Shown here: piece after piece, positions 15,972 to 22,355 of the stretch
How positions within the stretch are numbered: the first letter of the stretch is position 1
How the letters are laid out: every line of letters begins with the position of its first letter
Assembly (NCBI GenBank): GCA_964584595.1
Contig: CAZPAM010000039.1
Span: forward strand, 1 to 22,355
From: Scalindua sp964584595
GTDB lineage: Bacteria; Planctomycetota; Brocadiia; Brocadiales; Scalinduaceae
DNA length: 22,355 nucleotides
Reading direction: 5' to 3'
Position numbers and translations under genes: made by a program
Notes under the pieces: generated by a model
The model's database searches: none
What the model was told of the DNA's origin: nothing
What the model saw: only the letters and a program-made list of their open reading frames with translations

Positions 15972-16982
15972 TTATTTCGTTTCTGCAATTGGTTCTAAAA
16001 TCGGTTCTACTATATCAATATGAGCCTCAGGTGGAGCCCCATCTAGTTTCAGTCCCTCAGGAATCTTGCAAATAACCGATTGATTATATGGCCCGGGAGG
16101 GCGCAGTGAACTAACGTCAATATATGCCATAATATCTTCTGGATTCAACGCCTCCAGCTTTAACCTTGGACCTTTCAAGCTCAGATTAATATATTCCTCT
16201 TTAAGCTTCACCTTAAAATCAAACTCAACCGGATGAAATACATTAATCTTTACTTTTTCAAATACTTTAGTATCCACTTGTTCAGACACCTGCAACCACA
16301 CATTTATTTTCTCATCACACTGAACCGGTACAGAAACATATTTACCGTCCCTTGTAACAGATATAAAATCCTCCAGGTCTACGGCCCAGGGAAACGTCCT
16401 GTTTTGTTCACTGGTTATTCCGCTCATATCTATTGGACTTGTACTAATTGTATCAGCTTCCTTGAGTATGTTTACGGGCCCTGTTACAAGAACCCTGTTG
16501 GGGTAGAAGAATTCGCTGATTATTTCATATCCAGGTGCAGGAACTCCCTTTCTTTGTATCTGTACATCAATATAGTTACTTTCCAATCTACCAAGCGTAA
16601 TATCAATTTCGCCGGGAACTATTGAACTCAACCTTACCTCTCGCGGAAAATTAAAATTCCTCTTTGTTAAACGAATAGTCCTTTTATAATTATCTTCATC
16701 GACATCACCTATATCAGGTATGTCAAACCTTGCCGTAATCTTATTGTCCTTAATCATGTCAGAAATTCTATCAATAGTTGTTTGAGTACCACTCACGCCA
16801 ACAGTTACCATATTACTGCTGGTATCCAGAACAGTAAGGCCCGGAGGGGCATTAATTGTCAGCTGAATATCTTCCGTAAGGTCACCAGTATGTTTAGTAA
16901 TGGCATAAAACCAGAGAGCTATAGCCATTATCATGGCCATACTCTTGGCTCTCAAATTAGTAAATAATAGTTTTTTTAGCAA
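15972..16982 (-). CDS. cdaR: YbbR-domain protein, CdaR-type regulator of CdaA
   Basis: Membrane-anchored extracytoplasmic protein that, in the Firmicute system, binds CdaA and modulates c-di-AMP synthesis. Seen: a short basic N-terminus, one membrane helix (about 13-30, with MAMIMAIALWFYAI), then repeated ~85-residue YbbR modules rich in beta strands. Recurring blocks are VTVGVSGTQTTIDRI (60-74), VLVTGPVNILKEADTIST (169-186) and a later LSLKGPRLKLEALN segment. The start is TTG at 16982, 2 nt after the cdaA stop. It is supported by a GGAG about 9 nt upstream inside cdaA and by the MLKKLLFTNLRAKSMA N-terminus that YbbR proteins normally have. Coupling to cdaA strongly supports the role. Confidence 0.88.
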   Translation of the reverse strand: MLKKLLFTNLRAKSMAMIMAIALWFYAITKHTGDLTEDIQLTINAPPGLTVLDTSSNMVTVGVSGTQTTIDRISDMIKDNKITARFDIPDIGDVDEDNYKRTIRLTKRNFNFPREVRLSSIVPGEIDITLGRLESNYIDVQIQRKGVPAPGYEIISEFFYPNRVLVTGPVNILKEADTISTSPIDMSGITSEQNRTFPWAVDLEDFISVTRDGKYVSVPVQCDEKINVWLQVSEQVDTKVFEKVKINVFHPVEFDFKVKLKEEYINLSLKGPRLKLEALNPEDIMAYIDVSSLRPPGPYNQSVICKIPEGLKLDGAPPEAHIDIVEPILEPIAETK

Positions 16983-16984
16983 GT

Positions 16985-17821
16985 TTAACTACTCCGAATA
17001 CCTTTAACTGCCGTAGTTGACATCTCTTCCAATACTCTTCTTAATTCATTTTGATTGACATCTTCCTTGAAGTCTCCTCCAGCAGCCAGGGATATCAACC
17101 CAGTCTCTTCAGAAACAATTATCGAGATTGCATCCGTGTCTTCTGTAATACCAATACCTGCCCTGTGGCGAGTACCACAGGATTTTGGTATATTTTCATT
17201 CTCTGTTAGCGGAAACAAGCATCCCGCAGCGGCAATCTTAAGTTCTTGTACAATAACTGCACCATCATGAAGTGGTGTGCCCGGCCAGAAAATTGTACTT
17301 ATAAGATCACTTGAAATGTTAGAGTTTACCTTTATGCCACCTTCTATATAATTGTCCAGCCCATCTTCACGTTCGATTGTTATCAAACCTCCTATTTTAT
17401 TCTCAGACAATGCTGTTACAGCCGTTAAAATCTCTTTGGCAACTTGTATCTCTGACTTTACGAACATTCTGAAAAACGGACTATGCCCCAATTTAATAAG
17501 TGCCCGCCGGAATTCTGGTTGAAAAAGAATAATTACCGGAATAATCAAAACAGGTAAAAATTCAATGATAAACCAGTTAACAGTGTAAAGCTCAAGTTTT
17601 TTTATTATAAAAAGTATTACTAAAGTAATTATTACCAACGTAAACGCCAAACCGCGAAGTATGCCAGCCCCACGCGTTCCCTGCATTATTTTCAGAATTG
17701 AATATAAAAGTACAAATATAATAAATGTTTCCCCACATGACTTAATCAACATCCAGCCATTGCACCAGTAGGGATGAACAATACTATGTAGATTCCCAAA
17801 AAACCCAAGTAACTCATCCAT
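16985..17821 (-). CDS. cdaA: Diadenylate cyclase CdaA (c-di-AMP synthase)
   Basis: Membrane-bound DAC-domain enzyme making c-di-AMP from two ATP. Seen: hydrophobic N-terminal helices (about 29-46, 54-73 and 82-100), the linker FQPEFRRALIKLGH (100-113), then the DAC domain with the catalytic LHDGAVIV motif (184-191; DGA 186-188) and GTRHRAGIGITE (216-227; RHR 218-220). The motif after RHR is AG where AA is more usual; DGA and RHR themselves are intact. Start ATG and the folP stop share one base (TGATG). With cdaR behind it, this is a standard c-di-AMP module. The 278-aa length is normal. Confidence 0.95.
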   Translation of the reverse strand: MDELLGFFGNLHSIVHPYWCNGWMLIKSCGETFIIFVLLYSILKIMQGTRGAGILRGLAFTLVIITLVILFIIKKLELYTVNWFIIEFLPVLIIPVIILFQPEFRRALIKLGHSPFFRMFVKSEIQVAKEILTAVTALSENKIGGLITIEREDGLDNYIEGGIKVNSNISSDLISTIFWPGTPLHDGAVIVQELKIAAAGCLFPLTENENIPKSCGTRHRAGIGITEDTDAISIIVSEETGLISLAAGGDFKEDVNQNELRRVLEEMSTTAVKGIRSS

Positions 17822-18693
17822 CAGGTTTTCTCCTTGCGTTCTGCAGATTCAATGGCTCTATACATCTTGATAGCCTGAACAGTCTCCCTGACATCATGCA
17901 CCCTGACAATATTTGCACCATTAATTACGGCAATTATCAGCGTTACTAATGTTCCGGCAAGTCTGGAATCAGACATTGGATTGTTCTGTCCATCTGAAAG
18001 TTCCAGCACTTTACTGATAAATGATTTACGGGAAGTACCTACCATAATTGGGAGATTTAAACATTTAAAGTCATCCAATTGTCTAAGAATTGCAATATTG
18101 TGCTCAGGCTTCTTACCAAAGCCGATACCCGGATCAATTATTATATTATTATGCGCTATACCTGAGTTAACAGCATACTCAATTCTTCTTTCAAAAAATG
18201 AGATAATTTCTGGAATCAGATCATCATAAACAGGATCTTTAGGAAAATCATGTGGGTGGCCCTTAATATGCATGATAATTATGGGCGTGTTATTCTCAGC
18301 CGCAACTCTTGCCATCTCATCATCCGCCTGTAATCCACTAATATCGTTGATGATTTGGGCCCCAGCCTTAATAGCTTCTTCAGCAACCTCAGCTTTATAA
18401 GTATCTATGGATATTGGTATATGTGTTTCTTTGCTTAATTCCTTAATGACTGGTATAACTCTCAGCTTTTCTTCATCGGCTGAAACATAACTTGAATCAG
18501 GCCTGGTAGATTCACCGCCAATATCAATTATGTCAGCACCATCCTCGATCATTCTTCGGGCATGGCTTAACGCACTGCCCAGATCACTGTTTTTCCCGCC
18601 ATCATAAAAAGAATCAGGTGTCACATTCAACACACCCGCTACAATTATTTCTTTACCAAACTCCAGACAGCCTTTATCTTGTTTTATTACCAA
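17821..18693 (-). CDS. folP: Dihydropteroate synthase
   Basis: Joins p-aminobenzoate to dihydropterin pyrophosphate in folate synthesis; the sulfonamide target. Seen: GVLNVTPDSFYDGG (20-33, Asn23), IDIGGESTRP (56-65), SIDTY (95-99, Asp97), INDISG (115-120, Asn117), MHIKG (141-145), IDPGIGFGK (186-194, Asp187), GTSRKSFI (219-226, Lys223) and VRVHDV (263-268, Arg264/His266). These are the complete pterin and pABA site. The start is TTG at 18693, with AAGG 5 nt upstream overlapping the lptE stop. MVIKQDKG leads directly into the conserved core and no ATG in frame precedes it. It is coupled to cdaA through TGATG. Confidence 0.96.
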   Translation of the reverse strand: MVIKQDKGCLEFGKEIIVAGVLNVTPDSFYDGGKNSDLGSALSHARRMIEDGADIIDIGGESTRPDSSYVSADEEKLRVIPVIKELSKETHIPISIDTYKAEVAEEAIKAGAQIINDISGLQADDEMARVAAENNTPIIIMHIKGHPHDFPKDPVYDDLIPEIISFFERRIEYAVNSGIAHNNIIIDPGIGFGKKPEHNIAILRQLDDFKCLNLPIMVGTSRKSFISKVLELSDGQNNPMSDSRLAGTLVTLIIAVINGANIVRVHDVRETVQAIKMYRAIESAERKEKT

Positions 18694-18699
18694 GAAACC

Positions 18700-19236
18700 T
18701 TACCACTCTTCTTCTAAACTGTTAACTAGATTCCTGGCCAGGATGGCAATCGCCTCTTCAGTCGCAGTCTGCACATTTTCGCCACGATCTACAATAAACG
18801 CTGCACTCCCATTTGCACCGCCGCCCATAGTTCTCCCTGTTCTCGTGTCCAAAAGCTCTATACTAGCAGATATAGACACCGAGCTTTCTACAATATTATC
18901 TCTACTCTGCGAAAGCGCATTTTGTCCAGAACTACCGATCGTGCCTGTCATTATTATATCTGCACTATCTTTCTGGACAATTCTCAGGCTTGTCCTTGAC
19001 ATAATCTCGTCCTTCACTGCCTTCGCAATATCAAATTCTATACCTCTCACGAACGTATTATTCTCAAAGATAGAAATATAAATGCTGTTTATTTTACGGC
19101 TAAACAGCGATTTTTGCGAATACCCGCATCCTGATACTAATACAAACACAAACGCAACACAAATTAGCTGTCTCAATAAACAACTGTTAATACAAGACAT
19201 CAGGTTAGTTTTTTGTTTTAAATTTGTTATATTCAT
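18700..19236 (-). CDS. lptE: LptE-family outer-membrane lipoprotein
   Basis: Probable LptE, the lipoprotein plug of the LptD LPS-insertion complex in the outer membrane. Seen: an N-terminal hydrophobic stretch ending in the lipobox VSGC with Cys37 followed by GYS, then the IYISIFENNTFVRGIEFDIAKAV block (53-75) and DEIMSRTSLRIV (77-88). ADIIMTGTI (92-100) and a C-terminal A-E-AIAILARNLVNSLEEEW helix complete the LptE/RlpB layout. The 178-aa length fits. The leader is long (36 aa) from the ATG at 19236; an internal Met13 would give a more usual 24-residue leader. It follows the BamD-like gene after 12 nt. lptD itself is not in the window. Confidence 0.78.
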   Translation of the reverse strand: MNITNLKQKTNLMSCINSCLLRQLICVAFVFVLVSGCGYSQKSLFSRKINSIYISIFENNTFVRGIEFDIAKAVKDEIMSRTSLRIVQKDSADIIMTGTIGSSGQNALSQSRDNIVESSVSISASIELLDTRTGRTMGGGANGSAAFIVDRGENVQTATEEAIAILARNLVNSLEEEW

Positions 19237-19248
19237 GGTTTTATCCCG

Positions 19249-20172
19249 TTATCTTATTGCCCCTACCTTTCTAAGCATTTCAATCTTTTCTGCAGCCCTG
19301 GCTGCCCATTCAGAATTCGGATAATCTTTGATCACGGATTCAAAATATATGAGACCGGCATCTGGTCTTTTTTTGCGCAAATAGAATTCACCTACCTTAT
19401 AATCCCTCTCTGCCATTGCAATATCTATTTCCCCGATAATTTCCTTCGTGGTATTAACCAGAGCACCGTGTGGATTATTGGCCAGGTATATTTCAAAGCC
19501 ATCACGAGACCCGGAAAGCAAGTCATAATTTCTCTCTTGAATACGGATATTACTCAATTTGCAGTACGGAATTCTGAACTGAGCGTACGGAACCCATTCA
19601 CTATTTGGATAATTTTCCATAACGCTAAGATAGCTGGCTTCTGCCTCTTCAAACTGACGCAATTGATAATAGCATTCTGCAATTTTTACTTGTGAATCGG
19701 CAGCGATAAAACCAAGTGGATTCCGTTCTATTATCCGCTCAAATACCTTGATAGCTCCATTTTCGTCGCGTTCCATCTGGGCAACGCCAATCTGGAATTC
19801 CTTCTTCAATATCTCATGTAACCTGCGGGAGCCGGGATCCTGTTCTATCATATACTCATATGCTTTAAAGGCACTCTTGTAATCACCGAACAGATAATAT
19901 GCCTTGCCAATATTCAGCTGAGATTCATCTGCAAGTTCTGATCCGGGATTATTCTTGATTATCTCCTTAAAAATGCCGACAGCACTTATATATTCTCTGT
20001 TAACTAATAGTGTAACAGCATACCTGAATTTTTGGTCCGCAGTTTCTCTTGATAGTTTATCAGGATCAATCCAGCTTGTCTCGCTGCTCCACACCCATTT
20101 TGCATATGACTCCCTTGCAACAATGAAAACGAACGCAGCAAGAATTAAAAACACCAGTATTTGTCTTTTCAT
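19249..20172 (-). CDS. BamD-like periplasmic TPR protein
   Basis: Tetratricopeptide protein of the BamD/YfiO kind, a candidate for outer-membrane protein assembly. Numbered from the ATG at 20172 (307 aa): a signal peptide of about 24 residues ending ESYA, then KWVWSSETSWIDPDKL, then about five TPR-like repeats. These include REYISAVGIFKEIIKNNPGSELAD, GDYKSAFKAYEYMIEQDPGS, NGAIKVFERIIERNPLGFIA and a final RPDAGLIYFESVIKDYPNSEWA. No lipobox cysteine is present, unlike classical BamD. The frame is open to a GTG at 20184, but GGAG within that region sits about 7 nt before the ATG. That ATG also overlaps the recO stop as ATGA, so 20172 is preferred. CpoB/YbgF-like function is an alternative. Confidence 0.75.
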   Translation of the reverse strand: MKRQILVFLILAAFVFIVARESYAKWVWSSETSWIDPDKLSRETADQKFRYAVTLLVNREYISAVGIFKEIIKNNPGSELADESQLNIGKAYYLFGDYKSAFKAYEYMIEQDPGSRRLHEILKKEFQIGVAQMERDENGAIKVFERIIERNPLGFIAADSQVKIAECYYQLRQFEEAEASYLSVMENYPNSEWVPYAQFRIPYCKLSNIRIQERNYDLLSGSRDGFEIYLANNPHGALVNTTKEIIGEIDIAMAERDYKVGEFYLRKKRPDAGLIYFESVIKDYPNSEWAARAAEKIEMLRKVGAIR

Positions 20173-20909
20173 ATATATCTCCACATCTTTAGTTTTTTAT
20201 TTGAGATAAATGATAAGTAATAAATTAACAATTTCCTGATCTCTACTTGGAGCGACGACTGTATAGATAAACGGCCCGCATTTTGAACCTTCTTTCCAGC
20301 CAAATAGTTAATGGTTGCTATAGAACCTCCGGATATCTTTACTTTTTCTCTAATCCTCCTGCTGCAATCAGTACAAAGCACACCCCCTTCTGATGCACTG
20401 AAAGAAGAAAGTCGTTTTGCATCCACCTTCGCTTTACAACTCGCACAACTACTCATTTCAGGGAGGTATCCAAGTAAAGCAAGCAATTGCACCTCGAATG
20501 CAATGGTATTTACAGTAGGATCACCTTTATCAGCTATCTCGCAAAGCGTATTTCTAAACAGCTCAAAGAGAGGCTCGTTCTTATCATTTTCTTCAGTAAA
20601 CTCTCTTACTAATTCAAGAATATAAAGAGCTGAATAGTATTTTCTTGAATTATTCCTCAGTAAATGAAAATTATCGCGCAGCGCCCATTCGGTTAAAATA
20701 TTCAAAGAAGAACTCGCTCTTTGAATAAACACTATTTGATTATATGTCAACAAATCCATACCCCCGCTTATGCCCTTTACAGAACGTTTTAACCCCTTGG
20801 CTAATGCCTGAATCTTGCCAAAATCACGTGTATAGAATGTTATTATCTGACTGGAATCTTTATAATCTGTCCTTCTTAAAGTAATAGCAGGTGTTTTACA
20901 AAAATCCAT
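20169..20909 (-). CDS. recO: DNA repair protein RecO
   Basis: RecF-pathway recombination mediator that helps load RecA and anneals SSB-coated DNA. Seen: an N-terminal OB-fold (about 1-80) with ITLRRTDYKDSSQIITFYTRDFG (9-31) and GKIQALAKGLKRS (31-43), then a helical region. A zinc finger with Cys155, Cys158, Cys179 and Cys182 follows (CASC ... CTDC). The 246 aa match the family. It overlaps ybeY by 14 nt at its start and the BamD-like gene by 4 nt at its end, so it is translationally embedded in the operon. Confidence 0.93.
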   Translation of the reverse strand: MDFCKTPAITLRRTDYKDSSQIITFYTRDFGKIQALAKGLKRSVKGISGGMDLLTYNQIVFIQRASSSLNILTEWALRDNFHLLRNNSRKYYSALYILELVREFTEENDKNEPLFELFRNTLCEIADKGDPTVNTIAFEVQLLALLGYLPEMSSCASCKAKVDAKRLSSFSASEGGVLCTDCSRRIREKVKISGGSIATINYLAGKKVQNAGRLSIQSSLQVEIRKLLIYYLSFISNKKLKMWRYI

Positions 20910-21342
20910 CTTCTACTCTTGGTATGTTATAACCCAGGGCCTTTAGTGTTTTGTATTCCTCTTCATGCATAACACTGGCATCTCCTTCATTGCCATCATC
21001 AAATCCCAATAAGTGTAATATACCATGTATAATATATAAGACAATTTCACCTTCAATGCTTATGTTTCTTTTGCCTGCTACGTCTACTGCAGTTTCTACT
21101 GAAACAATAATTTCTCCGCTTAAGAAATTCATATTATCATTTAATGGAAAAGATATCACATCTGTAACTTCATCAGAGTTAAAATACTGTTTATTAAGCT
21201 CTTTAATCCTGCTATTGTCGACAAGGACAATACTCAGCCTAGCATCCTTTCCCTTTTTGCTTAATACCTCTTTAACTGCACGCTTAATCTTACTACTCTT
21301 GATCTCATAATGCTTTTGTAAGTTAGCTATCTCTACATTCAC
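20896..21342 (-). CDS. ybeY: Endoribonuclease YbeY (rRNA maturation factor)
   Basis: Metal-dependent RNase needed for 16S rRNA 3' maturation and ribosome quality control. Seen: NKQYFNSDEVTDVISFPLN (50-68), the LSGEIIVSVETA block (74-85) and the metal motif HGILHLLGFDD (106-116). His106 and His110 are present, but the third ligand, usually His, is Asp116 here; this Asp variant is known in some YbeY-like sequences. The C-terminal MHEEEYKTL (125-133) is typical. The start is GTG at 21342, 2 nt after the phoH stop; no ATG in frame gives a full protein. The 148-aa length is normal. Confidence 0.93.
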   Translation of the reverse strand: MNVEIANLQKHYEIKSSKIKRAVKEVLSKKGKDARLSIVLVDNSRIKELNKQYFNSDEVTDVISFPLNDNMNFLSGEIIVSVETAVDVAGKRNISIEGEIVLYIIHGILHLLGFDDGNEGDASVMHEEEYKTLKALGYNIPRVEDGFL

Positions 21343-21344
21343 TT

Positions 21345-22328
21345 TTAATTATCGTACGCATCGACAATATCCCTGACAAGCCGGTGCCGTACAATATCCC
21401 TGCGTGTAAGGTATACAAAATCAACCCCGGATACACCCTTTAATCTTTCCTGGACGTCTATGAGTCCAGATTTCTCTCCATCTGGCAAATCAACCTGAGT
21501 TATATCACCCGTAACCACAACTTTAGTCCTTATTCCAAAACGTGTCAAGAAAGTCTTCATTTGCTTTGCAGTACAATTCTGTGCCTCATCCAGTATTATA
21601 AAAGAATCATCAAGTGTTCTGCCCCTCATAAAAGCCAGGGGCAGTATTTCTATTAAATCGTTCTCAATATATTTCTTTACCTGCCCAATCTCAATCATGT
21701 CAGCCAGGGCATCATACAACGGCCGCAAGTATGGATTTACCTTTGCCTGAATATCACCCGGCAGGAAACCCAATCTCTCTCCCGCCTCTACAGCCGGACG
21801 AGCAAGAACGATCTTTTTAAGATAACCACTTTTCATTGTAGAAAGAGCCAGTGAAACTGCTAAGTATGTCTTTCCTGTCCCGGCAGGGCCAATACAAAAG
21901 ACAAGATCATTATTACTTATAGCATTAACATATCTGGCCTGCCCCTCAGTCTTGGGTGTTACCGTCTGCCCCTTTATAAATACATCAATTGACCGTTCTG
22001 GTATTGAATGATCTATCCCCCTGTCTGTGTCCGCAATAACAATATCAATGTCATCTTCATCCAGCTTGCCAGTCCTTCTTATTATTTTTAACAGGCTGTT
22101 AAAAACATCAGTCAGCTTTTTAACTCTATCAAACTCACCTTCATATTTTAACACCCCATTTCTGGCAACAATCTTTACGTCGAAGACATCCCTCATAATT
22201 CTGAGGTTCTTATCATGATTGCCAAACAAAATAGAAGCTTCCTGGTCGCTTTCCAGTTGGATTTTATTCTCAACAATTGTACTGTTACCTGTTACTTCAC
22301 TCATGTTATAACGTGAATCAATATCCAA
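21345..22328 (-). CDS. PhoH-family ATPase (PhoL/YbeZ type)
   Basis: Cytosolic PhoH-like NTPase, the usual genomic partner of YbeY and linked to RNA processing. Seen, numbered from the TTG at 22328: a ~110-residue N-terminal domain with a KH-like pattern, then GPAGTGKTYLA (Walker A, 147-157) and LARPAVEAGERLGFLPGD (175-192). RGRTLDDSFIILDEAQN (235-251, Walker B) and VVTGDITQVDLP (271-282) follow. These are the full PhoH signature. The TTG gives 327 aa; the ATG at 22304 gives 319 aa and is equally plausible, as neither has a Shine-Dalgarno. An in-frame TAA just upstream of the TTG sets the limit. It appears to be the first gene of the minus-strand run, but only 27 bp lie beyond it, so earlier genes may exist. 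Confidence 0.94.
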   Translation of the reverse strand: MDIDSRYNMSEVTGNSTIVENKIQLESDQEASILFGNHDKNLRIMRDVFDVKIVARNGVLKYEGEFDRVKKLTDVFNSLLKIIRRTGKLDEDDIDIVIADTDRGIDHSIPERSIDVFIKGQTVTPKTEGQARYVNAISNNDLVFCIGPAGTGKTYLAVSLALSTMKSGYLKKIVLARPAVEAGERLGFLPGDIQAKVNPYLRPLYDALADMIEIGQVKKYIENDLIEILPLAFMRGRTLDDSFIILDEAQNCTAKQMKTFLTRFGIRTKVVVTGDITQVDLPDGEKSGLIDVQERLKGVSGVDFVYLTRRDIVRHRLVRDIVDAYDN

Positions 22329-22355
22329 TGATTACTAAAAAATAATATGCTACAG

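Overview
The window looks like chromosomal DNA from an AT-rich, Gram-negative-type bacterium. LptE, a BamD-like TPR protein and a TolC-type protein point to an outer membrane. The PilZ protein, CdaA/CdaR and a DUF3786-type Fe-S protein, together with loose Shine-Dalgarno use and several TTG starts, would suit an anammox-type planctomycete (Brocadiales, Scalindua-like) or a related anaerobic lineage. This taxonomic guess is inference only; no rRNA or lineage-specific gene is present. A 42-base run of N inside dapA shows the sequence is a scaffolded draft.

Region 1 (1-7179, + strand) holds loosely spaced metabolic and housekeeping genes. In order they are a LolD/MacB-type ABC ATPase cut by the window edge, a stand-alone lysine-ketoglutarate-reductase-like dehydrogenase, an exported MsrA, SerA (TTG start), a dCMP deaminase overlapping a flavin-reductase-like protein by ATGA, a VOC protein 4 nt ahead of a cupin, and a PilZ protein with a receiver-like N-terminus.

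Region 2 (7200-9687, - strand) is a compact three-gene unit: a sodium:solute symporter, a small two-helix membrane protein, and a protein joining a four-cysteine Fe-S motif to a DUF3786-like domain. It is the best candidate here for an undescribed functional module. Between the symporter and corA lies a 305-bp stretch with a near-consensus + strand promoter and a short ORF that resembles a broken CBS domain.

Region 3 (9993-11962, - strand) carries a CorA-type Mg2+ channel and a MoeB/ThiF/HesA E1-like adenylyltransferase, separated by a 200-bp non-coding gap.

Region 4 (12014-22328, - strand) is a dense run of twelve genes transcribed as phoH, ybeY, recO, bamD-like, lptE, folP, cdaA, cdaR, pdxJ, dapA, folE and tolC-like. 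Most junctions overlap or are a few bases apart. It links ribosome/RNA maturation (PhoH, YbeY), DNA repair (RecO), outer-membrane biogenesis (BamD, LptE, TolC), folate synthesis (FolP, FolE), c-di-AMP signalling (CdaA, CdaR), vitamin B6 (PdxJ) and lysine/peptidoglycan precursor synthesis (DapA). No c-di-AMP phosphodiesterase and no glmM is seen at the places where relatives often carry them. No tRNA, rRNA, CRISPR array or insertion sequence was recognised.
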